64,000 nt of DNA from assembly GCF_003958635.1 (NCBI RefSeq), contig NZ_RSEK01000002.1, forward strand, positions 1 through 64,000, in the 5' to 3' direction. This DNA comes from Altericroceibacterium xinjiangense (lineage in GTDB: Bacteria; Pseudomonadota; Alphaproteobacteria; Sphingomonadales; Sphingomonadaceae). The first letter of the stretch is position 1. Every line of letters begins with the position of its first letter. Shown here piece by piece: positions 54,762-63,696 of this stretch. Made by a program: the position numbers and the translations under genes. The notes beneath the pieces are model-generated. The model was not told the DNA's origin. It saw only the letters and a program-made list of their open reading frames with translations, and did not search any database.

Positions 54762-56959
54762 CGACGCGCAGCATGGACGCACCCGATACCCGCAACCTGC
54801 TCGATCACACGGCGCAAGGCGTGATCGGCAAGCCACTCGACCGGCCGGACGGGCCCGCGAAAGTCACTGGCCGCGCAACGTATGCCGCCGAGCACGACAT
54901 CCCGAACTGCGCCGAAGGCGTGCTGGTTCTCGCCAGCATTTCCAAGGGCGAAGTGCTGGGCTTCGATGAGGAGGAGGTGCTCGCCCTTCCCGGAGTGATC
55001 GCGGTCATTTCCGATGAACGGATGATCGCGCGCTCGGCACAGGGCGGGGCGAACGAGGCTCCGGTCCAGAAGGTGCGCAACGTCGAATACTTCGGCCAGC
55101 CGATCGCGCTGGTGGTCGCCGAAACCGGTCCGCAGGCGCAGCACGCCGCCGAACGGCTGAAGGTCCGCTACCGGGTAGAGGACCGGGACAACGTCGCGAT
55201 CAACCCGGACGAAGCGAAGGCGGAGCCGCACAAGGAACCCACGATCCAGGGCGACATCGACCACGCGATGAAGGAAGCCGCGCACGCGGTCGACCTGACC
55301 TACACGACTCAAGGACAGGTTAGTGCGGCGATGGAGATGCACGCGAGCATCGCCGAATGGGACGGGCATACGCTGACGGCGCATTCCAGCCTTCAGATGC
55401 TCAACTACAACATCAACGAACTGGCCGACGCGCTGGACCTTGAGCCCGAGCGGGTGCGGCTGATTTCCCGCTACGTCGGCGGCGGTTTCGGATCGAAGCT
55501 CGGCATCGCGGCGGAACTGGTCGCCGCCTCCGTCGCGGCGATCGAACTGGGCCGCCCCGTGCGGGTGGTGATGACGCGGCGGCAAGTGTTCGAATGCGTC
55601 ATCCGCCGTTCGGAAACGGAACAGCGGCTGAGGCTCGGCACCGATGCCGACGGGCGCCTGACTGCCTTCGGGCACGAAGCGCGCGTCAGCAATCTTCCGG
55701 GCGAAAAATTCGCTGAGCCGGTCACGCAGGCCAGCAAGTTCCTTTACGCCGGGCACAACCGGAAGCTGGCGATCAACCTGGCGCGAATCCACCGCGTCAC
55801 TGCCGGGTCCGTCCGCGCGCCGGGCGAGGCAGTCGGAATGCAGGCTCTCGAAGCTGCGATGGACGAACTGGCAAACGCCGTCGGCATCGATCCGGTCGAA
55901 TTGCGCCTGCGCAACATCCCGGAACGGCACCCGACGATGGACATCCCCTACAGCTCCCGCAAGCTGGCCGAGTGCCTGCATGTGGCGGCCGAACGCTTCG
56001 GCTGGGACGGTTCCGACCGGCGACCCGCCCAGCGGCGGGAGGGAGACTGGTGGATCGGCACCGGCATGGCGAGCGCGGCACGCGTCCACAACCTCGCCAA
56101 CGCGCAGGCCCGCGTCACGCTGCAGGCGGACGGCACGGCAATCGTCGCCAGCGACATGACCGATATCGGCACCGGCACCTACACCGTGCTGCGCCAGATC
56201 GCGGCCGAGATGCTGGGGCTCGATCCCGAAAACGTGCTGGTCCGGCTGGGGGATACCGACTTCCCGCCCGGCCCCGGCTCCGGCGGCAGCCACGGCGCGG
56301 CATCGACCGGGTCGGCCGTGCAGTTGGCGTGCGAGACCATTCGTGATCGGCTGGTCGAACGGCTCGGCTGCAAACCCGACGAACTGACGCTGAAGGACGG
56401 CTTCGCCACCTGCGGCAACCGGCGCGCCGCCTATCCCGACCTTTTGCAAGGCGCGGACATCGAGGAAATCGGGAAGTTCGAGGTCGGCAAGATCAAGGGC
56501 CAGTATTCCACCGCGATGTACGGCGCCTTCTTCACCGAGGTCGCGGTGAACGCCTGGAGCGGCGAGACACGCGTTCGCCGGATGACCGGAGCGTTCGGCA
56601 TCGGGCGCGCGCTCAACGAAAAGACCGCCCTTTCGCAGTGCATCGGCGGCATGGCCTGGGGGATCGGGCAAGCCTTGACCGAACAGCTGATGTTCGACCG
56701 GCGCGATGGGCACATCGTCAATCCGGATCTGGCCGAATACCACGTGCCGGTGAACCTGGACGTGCCCGATCTCGACGCGGTGCTGGTGGAAGAACGCGAT
56801 CCGGCAGCCAGTCCGCTGCAGGCCAAGGGCGTAGGCGAACTGGGCATTTGCGGGGCGGGCGGCGCGATCTGCAACGCGATCTACCACGCCACTGGCGTGC
56901 GAGTGCGCGATTTCCCGATTACGCCGGACAAGCTGATCGCGCAGCTTCCGGACGTGTGA
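54758..56959 (+). CDS. molybdenum hydroxylase catalytic subunit (PaoC-like aldehyde/xanthine oxidoreductase)
   Basis: A 733-residue subunit that binds molybdopterin-cytosine dinucleotide. The first part (LDRPDGPAKVTGRATYAAEHD) is the aldehyde-oxidase a/b hammerhead domain. The molybdenum-binding motifs are RYVGGGFGSKLG, SVRAPGEAVGMQALE and the active-site Glu in KGVGELGICGAGG near the end. The PaoABC type oxidises aromatic aldehydes to acids; the true substrate here is unknown. A GTG start overlaps the FAD-subunit stop by four bases. No XdhC-like maturation gene follows. Confidence 0.93.
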   Translation: MTTRSMDAPDTRNLLDHTAQGVIGKPLDRPDGPAKVTGRATYAAEHDIPNCAEGVLVLASISKGEVLGFDEEEVLALPGVIAVISDERMIARSAQGGANEAPVQKVRNVEYFGQPIALVVAETGPQAQHAAERLKVRYRVEDRDNVAINPDEAKAEPHKEPTIQGDIDHAMKEAAHAVDLTYTTQGQVSAAMEMHASIAEWDGHTLTAHSSLQMLNYNINELADALDLEPERVRLISRYVGGGFGSKLGIAAELVAASVAAIELGRPVRVVMTRRQVFECVIRRSETEQRLRLGTDADGRLTAFGHEARVSNLPGEKFAEPVTQASKFLYAGHNRKLAINLARIHRVTAGSVRAPGEAVGMQALEAAMDELANAVGIDPVELRLRNIPERHPTMDIPYSSRKLAECLHVAAERFGWDGSDRRPAQRREGDWWIGTGMASAARVHNLANAQARVTLQADGTAIVASDMTDIGTGTYTVLRQIAAEMLGLDPENVLVRLGDTDFPPGPGSGGSHGAASTGSAVQLACETIRDRLVERLGCKPDELTLKDGFATCGNRRAAYPDLLQGADIEEIGKFEVGKIKGQYSTAMYGAFFTEVAVNAWSGETRVRRMTGAFGIGRALNEKTALSQCIGGMAWGIGQALTEQLMFDRRDGHIVNPDLAEYHVPVNLDVPDLDAVLVEERDPAASPLQAKGVGELGICGAGGAICNAIYHATGVRVRDFPITPDKLIAQLPDV

Positions 56960-57377
56960 CGCGGCTGTTTTGGGATCCGGGGCAGAGTGTCGGGAGGCGG
57001 CGTTCAGGCGCTCTCCGAGGTCTGCGAATCAGCTTCCCGGCTCCAACCCCGATGATCGCCCCGGCTCTGTGATCTCCTGCGCGAAATTCCCCGCGCAGCC
57101 AGCGGCGCAGCGCGGCGGTCCCGGTCATCCCGAAGGGGACACTTCCGCCAAAGCCTGAACGGTGCAGCGCGGACGCAGCGGCGAATGCTTCCGCCGGGTG
57201 CTCGAGCGGGAAAGCTCTCACGTTCCCGCAACCGCAGTGCCGACTCGCCGGTCAGTTGCAGGTGCGCGCAGAATCGGCAGGCTCCAGCGGTGCTGAAGGT
57301 CGCTTCCGTGCGGATCGAGACCGCAAGCGGAAAAATCGTCGCTGTGGGGGAACGCGGCGGTGAGGCCGCTAAACCAC
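56960..57377. other. gene-free stretch before tRNA-Pro
   Basis: Between the molybdenum hydroxylase operon and the 3' end of the convergent tRNA-Pro there are 418 bases with no convincing gene. A 100-codon open frame on the minus strand (56919-57221) overlaps the end of the operon, has no visible ribosome-binding site or family motif, and is not annotated. I see no repeat or terminator with a T tract. Confidence 0.5.
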
Positions 57378-57454
57378 TGGTCGGGACGACTGGATTCGAA
57401 CCAGCGACCCCCACACCCCCAGTGTGGTGCGCTACCAGGCTGCGCTACGTCCCG
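57378..57454 (-). tRNA. tRNA-Pro (GGG)
   Basis: A 77-base cloverleaf on the minus strand with an encoded CCA. The acceptor CGGGACG pairs with CGTCCCG, and the D arm GCGCAGCCTGGTAGCGC is the same as in the other tRNA-Pro of this window. The anticodon loop CTGGGGG gives GGG, and the T arm has GGTTCGAATCC. Confidence 0.96.
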
Positions 57455-57620
57455 ATCAGTGGAAGCGGGCCTATAGGCTGCGCGTTCTACGATGGCAAGC
57501 GGGCGCGTTGCCAGTCGATTCCTTTGCTGCTAGGCGGCGCCGGTATTCACCGCAGCCCCGGTTCGGGGACTGGCGGTGCGCTATTCTTTTGCCGATCTTC
57601 GGACATGACAGGTCTTCGCC

Positions 57621-57941
57621 ATGCTTGATTTCCTTACTGTCGGTGCGGCCGGGGCAGAGCCTCCGGCATGGGCCAGTTTCCTGCCGATCATCGGAATGAT
57701 CGCGATCTTCTGGTTCCTGATCATCCGTCCGCAGATGCGCCAGCAGAAAGCGCACCGCGCCAAGATTGCTGCGATCAAGCGGGGGGACCAGGTAGTCACC
57801 GCCGGCGGCCTGATCGGCAAGGTCGTCCGGGTGGACGATGATTATGCGGATATCGAAATCGCACAAGGCGTGCGCGTGAAGGCCGTCAAGTCCACCATCG
57901 GCGACATCGTCGCGCCGAGTGGCAAGCCGGCCAACGATTAA
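57621..57941 (+). CDS. yajC: preprotein translocase subunit YajC
   Basis: A 106-residue inner-membrane protein, accessory to SecDF. One membrane helix lies at about residues 14-36 (WASFLPIIGMIAIFWFLIIRPQ). The conserved QMRQQKAHRAKIAAIKRGDQVVTAGGLIGKV and the small beta domain follow. It is the first gene of the yajC-secD-secF operon, with 22 bases to secD. Confidence 0.95.
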   Translation: MLDFLTVGAAGAEPPAWASFLPIIGMIAIFWFLIIRPQMRQQKAHRAKIAAIKRGDQVVTAGGLIGKVVRVDDDYADIEIAQGVRVKAVKSTIGDIVAPSGKPAND

Positions 57942-57963
57942 TCCTATCGGGACCGGCGCGAAC

Positions 57964-59562
57964 ATGCTCGATTTTCCTCGCTGGAAAAAAGTCTGGTACT
58001 GGCTGATCACCCTTGTGGCGATCGCGGCCTCGATCCCTTCGCTCGTCTCCATGACGGGTGCCCGGTGGCCGGATTCCCTGCCCGACCCGCAGATCAACCT
58101 GGGGCTGGACCTTGCCGGCGGCAGCCGCATCCTGCTCGAAGCCGATCCCGCCCAGGTCGCCCGGCAACGTGCCGAAACGATGGAAGAGGCCGTGCGCGGC
58201 GCGTTGCGCGAAGCCGATCCGCCGATTCGCATCGGCGATATCTCCAGCCGCGGCGCCACCCTGAGCTTCATGCTGGAAGACCCGTCGGAGATCGACCGGG
58301 CCCGCGAGATCCTGCTCCCGCTGATGAACGGCGTCGGCATGGTGCGGGAATGGGACCTGCAGGTGCTGGACGGCAACCGCTTCGTCCTCTCCCAGACGCA
58401 GGCTGGGCTTGAAACCGCCGTCACGCAGGCAATGGACAGCGCGACCGAAGTCGTTCGCAAGCGCATCGACGCACTCGGCACCCGGGAACCGACGGTCCTG
58501 CGGGAAGGCGATACGCGCATCCTGGTGCAAGTACCGGGGCTGGGCGATCCTACCGCGCTGAAGGACCTGCTCGGCCAGACGGCGAACCTCGAATTCAAGC
58601 TGGTCGACCAGACTGCTTCGCCCGCCGACCTCGCCCAGGGAATCGCGCCTCCGGGGGCGGAAATCGTGCCCTACGCGGCGGACAGCGGGTTTGCCGGTCA
58701 GCAGATCGCCGTCCGGCGGCTGGGCGGAATTCGCGGCGATTCGCTGATCAACGCGCAGCAGACCTTCGAATCGCAGGGCAATGCGCCGGTGGTGTCGATC
58801 ACCTTCGACAAGCAGGGCGCGGACCGTTTCGCCCGGCTGACCAGCGAGAACGTCAACAAGCCTTTCGCCATCATCCTTGACGGAGAAGTGCTCTCCGCGC
58901 CCAACATCAACGAGCCGATCCTCGGCGGAACGGCGATGATTTCCGGCAACTTTACGGTCGAAAGCGCAAACCAGCTGGCGATCTCCCTGCGCTCCGGCGC
59001 GCTGCCGGTTGATCTCACCGTGATCCAGCAGGGTACTGTCGGGCCGGAACTGGGTGCCGATTCGATCCGCAAGGGCCTGATCGCGATGGGCGTCGGCGCG
59101 CTGGCCGTGCTGGTGATCATGGTCGTCACCTATGGCCGCTTCGGCCTTTATGCCGACATTGCGCTGGTGCTGAACGTGCTGATGCTGTTCGGCATCATGG
59201 CGATCCTCAACACCACGCTGACCCTGCCGGGCCTTGCCGGTTTCGTGCTGACGATCGGCGCGGCGGTGGACGCCAACGTGCTGATCTACGAACGTATCCG
59301 GGAAGAGCGGAAACGCGGCCGCCGCGTGATCGCCGCGGTCGAGAACGGCTACAAGGAAGCCAGCCGCGCGATCTATGACGCAAACGTGACCAACTTCATC
59401 GCCGGAACCCTGTTGTTCCTGTTCGGGTCAGGTCCGGTGCGCGGCTTTGCCATCGTGCTGATCATCGGCCTGTTCACTTCCGTGTTCACCGGCGTTACCC
59501 TGACCCGGATGTGGGTTGCCGGCTGGCTGCGCCGCGCGCGGCCGACCGACCTCAACGTGTAA
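57964..59562 (+). CDS. secD: protein translocase subunit SecD
   Basis: A 532-residue inner-membrane protein that uses the proton gradient to help pull proteins through SecYEG. The first helix (WYWLITLVAIAASIPSLVSM) is followed by a large periplasmic P1 region with INLGLDLAGGSRILLEAD. The C-terminal five helices carry the family motifs GPELGADSIRKGLIAM, AAVDANVLIYERIREE and FIAGTLLFLFGSGPVRGFA. ATG 57964 fits the family N-terminus. secF starts eight bases after its stop. Confidence 0.96.
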   Translation: MLDFPRWKKVWYWLITLVAIAASIPSLVSMTGARWPDSLPDPQINLGLDLAGGSRILLEADPAQVARQRAETMEEAVRGALREADPPIRIGDISSRGATLSFMLEDPSEIDRAREILLPLMNGVGMVREWDLQVLDGNRFVLSQTQAGLETAVTQAMDSATEVVRKRIDALGTREPTVLREGDTRILVQVPGLGDPTALKDLLGQTANLEFKLVDQTASPADLAQGIAPPGAEIVPYAADSGFAGQQIAVRRLGGIRGDSLINAQQTFESQGNAPVVSITFDKQGADRFARLTSENVNKPFAIILDGEVLSAPNINEPILGGTAMISGNFTVESANQLAISLRSGALPVDLTVIQQGTVGPELGADSIRKGLIAMGVGALAVLVIMVVTYGRFGLYADIALVLNVLMLFGIMAILNTTLTLPGLAGFVLTIGAAVDANVLIYERIREERKRGRRVIAAVENGYKEASRAIYDANVTNFIAGTLLFLFGSGPVRGFAIVLIIGLFTSVFTGVTLTRMWVAGWLRRARPTDLNV

Positions 59563-59570
59563 GGCTACCC

Positions 59571-60545
59571 ATGAGACTGCTGAAGCTCGTCCCCGACAAC
59601 ACCAACATCCACTTCCTGAAGTGGCGGGTGCCGTTCTACATCGTCAGCCTGCTCCTGATCGCGGCCAGCCTGACGCTTGTGTTCACCAAGGGCCTCAACC
59701 TCGGCGTCGATTTCGTCGGCGGGCAGCAGATCCAGGTGACCTTCACTCAGGACCAGGAAGCGCCCGTGGCTTCCTTGCGGGAACGGGTGGAAGCGCTCGG
59801 TTACGGTGATCCGGTCATCCAGCGTTCGGGCGCGGAAAACCAGGTCTCGGTCCGCTTCCGCCTGCCGCCGGAAATCGCCGAGAATCCGGAGGCGTCCGAT
59901 GCGATGACCACCCGGGTGACCAGCGCCATCACCGAGAATTTCCCCGGCGCCCGGATCGATGACCTGAGCGCGGTTTCCGGCAAGGTTTCCGGGGAACTGT
60001 TCACCACCGCGATGTACGCGCTGGTGCTGGCGATGATTGCCATCGCGATCTACATCTGGATCCGGTTCGAATGGCAATTCGGCGTCGGCGCGCTGTTTGC
60101 GCTGTTCCACGACGTTGTCCTGACACTGGGCATGTTCGCCCTGTTCCAGTTCGAATTCGACCTGAAGATCATCGCCGCGATTTTGACGATCATCGGCTAT
60201 TCGCTGAACGACACGATCGTGGTCTATGACCGTATCCGCGAGAACATGAAGAAGTACCGCCGGATGCCGCTGCCCGAGTTGCTCGACTTGTCGGTCAACG
60301 AGACTCTGTCGCGCACGGTCATGACCTCGCTGACGCTGCTGATCGTGCTGATCTCGCTGCTCGTACTCGGCCCGGCCAGCCTGTTCGGCTTCACCGCGGC
60401 AATCACGCTGGGCATCTTCGTCGGAACCTACAGCTCGATCTACATGGCCGCGCCGATCCTGATCTGGCTGGGGGTTTCGTCCGACAGCTTCGTGCCTGCG
60501 GAAGGACCCGGTGACCGGGCGGAAAGAGTGACCCCCCGGCCCTGA
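59571..60545 (+). CDS. secF: protein translocase subunit SecF
   Basis: A 324-residue partner of SecD with six membrane helices. The family patterns GLNLGVDFVGGQQIQV, VSGKVSGELFTTAMYALVLAMIAIAIYIWIRFEW and GYSLNDTIVVYDRIRENMKKY are clear. The SRTVMTSLTLLIVLISLLVLG segment near the end is also typical. ATG 59571 lies eight bases after the secD stop. Its stop codon sits inside a GC hairpin shared with the convergent XRE gene. Confidence 0.96.
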   Translation: MRLLKLVPDNTNIHFLKWRVPFYIVSLLLIAASLTLVFTKGLNLGVDFVGGQQIQVTFTQDQEAPVASLRERVEALGYGDPVIQRSGAENQVSVRFRLPPEIAENPEASDAMTTRVTSAITENFPGARIDDLSAVSGKVSGELFTTAMYALVLAMIAIAIYIWIRFEWQFGVGALFALFHDVVLTLGMFALFQFEFDLKIIAAILTIIGYSLNDTIVVYDRIRENMKKYRRMPLPELLDLSVNETLSRTVMTSLTLLIVLISLLVLGPASLFGFTAAITLGIFVGTYSSIYMAAPILIWLGVSSDSFVPAEGPGDRAERVTPRP

Positions 60546-60553
60546 CAGGGCCG
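60537..60553. terminator. short GC hairpin between secF and the XRE gene
   Basis: A perfect seven-base stem (CGGCCCT with AGGGCCG) and a three-base loop span the secF stop, five bases from the stop of the convergent regulator gene. It lacks a T tract, so it is at most a weak or Rho-assisted terminator. Confidence 0.35.
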
Positions 60554-60557
60554 CGGG

Positions 60558-61130
60558 TTACAGCTTCCGAACCAGCATTTCCGCCACCGCCAGCCAGGCC
60601 GGCTTGTCGATCACGATCTGCCGCTGGCCCGTGCCGGGGGGCAGCAGGCCCACCATCTCACCATTGCGGTCGATCAGCCGTCCGAACGCAAAGCGCCCGC
60701 CGCTGCGCGGGACAAGCACGTCGCGGTTGATCATCCGGGATACGTCCTCCAGCGGAAACTGGCGCAGCCAGACCTGGTCGCCTGCGCGGTATTCGCCTTG
60801 CGCCGCCTCGACGGTCAGGCAGACGAGCGGGGCCCCGCTGTTGAGGTCGGTCGGCAACATCGCAGCGCGCGGAGCGGAGAGCGCCTCAGCCCCGGCATCG
60901 GTAAGCCGCGCGACGACTTGCGCTTCGGCGGTGTCTTCCCCTTTCACCAGCATTTCGGGATCGACTTCTAGCGCCGCAGCGATCCGGTTCATCCAGTCGA
61001 GCGAAAGGCTGCGCATCCCGGTTTCCAGACGGCCGATGGTTTGCGCAGTGGTGGGCGGATCGCACCGTTCCGCAACTTCGGCCAGCGTCAGGCCCTTGTC
61101 CTTGCGAATGTCCCGTATGCGATTGATCAC
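60558..61130 (-). CDS. XRE-family regulator with S24-like C-terminal region
   Basis: A 190-residue regulator. A helix-turn-helix at about residues 3-60 (IRDIRKDKGLTLAEVAERCDPPTTAQTIGRLETG) is followed by an Ala-rich linker. The C-terminal region (PLVCLTVEAAQGEYRAGDQVWLRQFP, FAFGRLIDRNGEMVGLLPPG) resembles an S24 peptidase fold but has no obvious Ser/Lys pair. The start is GTG 61130 with GAGG eight bases upstream. The gene diverges from the DUF6456 gene, and a perfect inverted repeat in the shared promoter is a likely self-binding site. Confidence 0.82.
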   Translation of the reverse strand: MINRIRDIRKDKGLTLAEVAERCDPPTTAQTIGRLETGMRSLSLDWMNRIAAALEVDPEMLVKGEDTAEAQVVARLTDAGAEALSAPRAAMLPTDLNSGAPLVCLTVEAAQGEYRAGDQVWLRQFPLEDVSRMINRDVLVPRSGGRFAFGRLIDRNGEMVGLLPPGTGQRQIVIDKPAWLAVAEMLVRKL

Positions 61131-61142
61131 CGTGCTTACCTC

Positions 61143-61159
61143 ATAACCGGTGCGGTTAT
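61143..61159. promoter_or_regulatory. perfect operator-like inverted repeat
   Basis: ATAACC and GGTTAT arms with a five-base spacer lie 13 bases upstream of the XRE gene start, in the promoter it shares with the DUF6456 gene. The size is typical of XRE-family operators. Confidence 0.55.
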
Positions 61160-61223
61160 TTTCCTTTCCTACACTAACCTTCCTTTGGCAAGAGGGGAGC
61201 GCGTCGAGAGGAGAGATTCGCGG

Positions 61224-61697
61224 ATGAAACAGCAACTTGCCGAAAGGGAACTGACGTCCGAAGGCGTGCGGCGCCTGCCCGGAGTGGGGCGGCGCAAGCG
61301 CAGCGTCACGGTCAATCTCGCCGAATCGCCGCTGGCCTGGCTGTTCGCCCGCGGACACCTGGAAGAACGGCTGTTCGATGCGGGGGAGCGCCTGCGCACC
61401 GATTACGAACGCGCCCAGCTGCCCCCCAGCGTGACGATGAACTGGAGCCCGGTGCAGATCCGCAGCACCGCCGATCGGGGGCTGAACGCGACCGAACGCC
61501 AGATCGCGGCGCGCACCCGGTTCGATGGGGCGATGGGCGCGGCGGGCAAGGGGCTGCAGGACATCCTCTGGCGCGTCGTTTGCGCGGGCGAGGGGCTGCC
61601 CGACGCGGAAAAGATCCTCGAATGGCCGGCGCGCAGCGGCAAGCTGGTGCTGAAGCTGGCGCTGGAGCGCGTGGCGGACTTCTACCGCCTCGCCTGA
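61224..61697 (+). CDS. DUF6456 domain-containing protein
   Basis: A 157-residue basic, cytoplasmic protein. The core at about residues 35-150 (LAESPLAWLFARGHLEERLFDAGERLRTDYERAQ; LQDILWRVVCAGEGLPDAE; GKLVLKLALERVADFYRL) matches the alphaproteobacterial DUF6456 group. The protein ends with likely helices. The N-terminus is Arg/Lys-rich (GVGRRKRSVTVN) and might bind nucleic acid. ATG 61224 has GAGGAGAG upstream. It faces the XRE regulator across a perfect inverted repeat. The function is unknown. Confidence 0.8.
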   Translation: MKQQLAERELTSEGVRRLPGVGRRKRSVTVNLAESPLAWLFARGHLEERLFDAGERLRTDYERAQLPPSVTMNWSPVQIRSTADRGLNATERQIAARTRFDGAMGAAGKGLQDILWRVVCAGEGLPDAEKILEWPARSGKLVLKLALERVADFYRLA

Positions 61698-61796
61698 CGC
61701 GTGATCGGCGCGGTGGCCGAGCACGTGTCAGGAGCCAACACATGGCAGTGCGGACGGGGGCGCAGTTCGGGGCCGGGCGGGAAACGTCCGGCCCCT

Positions 61797-63581
61797 TTAC
61801 CCTTCGACGAGTTCGGCGAGTTCCAGCCAGCGTTCTTCAGCCGCGTCCTTCTCGGCACGGGTCTTTTCCAGTTGCTCGGTCAGCTGCGCGAACCGGTCAG
61901 GATCACGGGTATAAAGCTGGGGATCGGACAAATCCGCCTCGCCGCGAGCGATTTGCGCGTCCAGCTCCTCGATCCGCTTTGGCAGCAAGTCGTAGTCGCG
62001 CTGGTCCTTGTAGGTCAGCTTGGTCCGGGACGGCGGCGGCGGGGGAGGCGGCGGAGCCGTGTCGGCTTTCGGCTTCGCTTTCGCGGGCGCGTTGCGCTGC
62101 GTGCGTTTCGCCTGCCAGTCCTCGTACCCGCCGGCGACCACATCGACATGGCCCGAGCCATCGAGGCCGAGCGTCACCGTCACCGTGCGGTCGAGAAAGT
62201 CGCGGTCGTGGCTGACGATCAGCACGGTGCCATCGTAATCCGCAATCACTTCCTGCAGGAGGTCGAGCGTTTCGAGGTCGAGATCGTTGGTCGGCTCATC
62301 CAGCACCAGCAGGTTGGACAAGCGCGAGAATTCCCGCGCCAGCAGCAAGCGGGAGCGTTCGCCGCCCGAAAGCGTACCGACCCGGGCGTCGATCAGCGAA
62401 GGATCGAACAGGAAGTCCTTGAGGTAGGCCTGAACGTGCTTGCGGGTGCCGCGCACGTCCACCCAGTCGCCGCCTTCGGCCAGAATGTCGCGCACGCGTT
62501 TTTCCGGTGAAAGCAGGCTGCGCTGCTGGTCCACCATCACCCCGCTCAGGGTTTTGGCCAGCGTGATCGTACCCTCGTCCGGCTCAAGTTCGCCGGTCAG
62601 CATCTTCAGCAGGGTGGTCTTGCCCGCCCCGTTCGCGCCGACGATGCCGATCCGGTCGCCCCGCTGAATGCGCAAGGTGAAGTCCTTGATGATCGTGCGG
62701 TCTTCGTACCGCTTGGTCACGTTCTCGGCGACGATGACGGCCTTGGTCTTCACCTCGTCGCTGACGAGCTTCATCTTCGCCGTGCCCGCCGGGCTGATCA
62801 TCGATGCGCGCTGGGCGCGCATCTGCCACAGCTTTTCCAGCCGGCCCTGGTTGCGCTTGCGCCGCGCGGTTACCCCGCGTTCAAGCCAGTGCGCCTCGAT
62901 CTTCAGCTTGGCGTCGAGCTTGTCCGCCGCACGCGCTTCCTCGGCATAGACTTGCTCTTCCCATGCCTCGTACCCGCCGAACCCGATTTCCTTGCGCCGC
63001 AAGCCTCCGCGATCCATCCACACCGTCGCGCGCGTCAGCCGCTTCAGGAACGTCCGGTCGTGGCTGATGGTGACGAATGCGCCGTTGTAGCGCTGCAGCC
63101 AGCTTTCCAGCCAGTCGATCGCCGCGAGGTCGAGGTGGTTGGTCGGCTCGTCCAGCAGCAGCAAGTCCGGGTCCTGCGCCAGCGCGCGGGCGATGGCGGC
63201 GCGCCGCCGCTCGCCTCCGCTGGCGCTTGCCGCCTCCCGCTCCATGTCGATGCCGAGCTGGTCGGCGATTGCTTCCACTTCGTGGCGGGCAGGGGCATCC
63301 GTGCCGGACAGCGCAAAGTCCATCAGGGTATCGCAGGCGGTAAAGCGCGGCTCCTGTTCCAGCAGGACGATCTTCAAGCCGGGTTTCAGCGTGCGCAGCC
63401 CCCGGTCGGATTCGATCTCGCCCGCGATCAGGCGCAGCAGCGTCGTCTTGCCCGCACCGTTGCGCCCGATCAGCGCCAGCCGGTCACGCGGGCCGATGAA
63501 CAGGTTAAGGTCCTGGAACAGCCAGCCGCTGCCTTGCTGAAGGCCAAGGCCTTCCCAACTGAGGATCGGAGCTTCCGCCAT
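61797..63581 (-). CDS. ABC-F family ATPase, Uup-like
   Basis: A 594-residue soluble ABC-F protein with two nucleotide-binding domains. Walker A GRNGAGKTT and GANGAGKTT, signatures ASGGERRRAAIAR and LSGGERSRLLLAR, and DEPTNHLDLAAIDWLE and DEPTNDLDLETLDLLQ are present. A Pro-rich linker (about residues 510-525) leads to a C-terminal coiled-coil region, which is the Uup hallmark. Uup acts on DNA repair/transposon excision and on ribosome-related functions in E. coli. ATG 63581 matches the family start (MAEAPILSWEGLGLQQG). The next gene starts divergently after 115 bases. Confidence 0.92.
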   Translation of the reverse strand: MAEAPILSWEGLGLQQGSGWLFQDLNLFIGPRDRLALIGRNGAGKTTLLRLIAGEIESDRGLRTLKPGLKIVLLEQEPRFTACDTLMDFALSGTDAPARHEVEAIADQLGIDMEREAASASGGERRRAAIARALAQDPDLLLLDEPTNHLDLAAIDWLESWLQRYNGAFVTISHDRTFLKRLTRATVWMDRGGLRRKEIGFGGYEAWEEQVYAEEARAADKLDAKLKIEAHWLERGVTARRKRNQGRLEKLWQMRAQRASMISPAGTAKMKLVSDEVKTKAVIVAENVTKRYEDRTIIKDFTLRIQRGDRIGIVGANGAGKTTLLKMLTGELEPDEGTITLAKTLSGVMVDQQRSLLSPEKRVRDILAEGGDWVDVRGTRKHVQAYLKDFLFDPSLIDARVGTLSGGERSRLLLAREFSRLSNLLVLDEPTNDLDLETLDLLQEVIADYDGTVLIVSHDRDFLDRTVTVTLGLDGSGHVDVVAGGYEDWQAKRTQRNAPAKAKPKADTAPPPPPPPPSRTKLTYKDQRDYDLLPKRIEELDAQIARGEADLSDPQLYTRDPDRFAQLTEQLEKTRAEKDAAEERWLELAELVEG

Positions 63582-63696
63582 TCGCGGGCAGGTAGGGACT
63601 CGCGGACCAACCGGCAATGGCAAAGCCGCTGCATCGCACTCTGCACCGGCGGCAACATTCACGCACGGTTCAATGGACCGGGCCTAGGGGCGGGGC

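Noticed and set aside
54692-56887. Open frame of over 700 codons opposite the molybdenum hydroxylase catalytic subunit
   Set aside because: It is a shadow of the real gene, with no start signal or recognisable domain.
56919-57221. A 100-codon minus-strand open frame after the molybdenum hydroxylase operon
   Set aside because: It overlaps the end of the confident operon, has no Shine-Dalgarno sequence and shows no recognisable motif.
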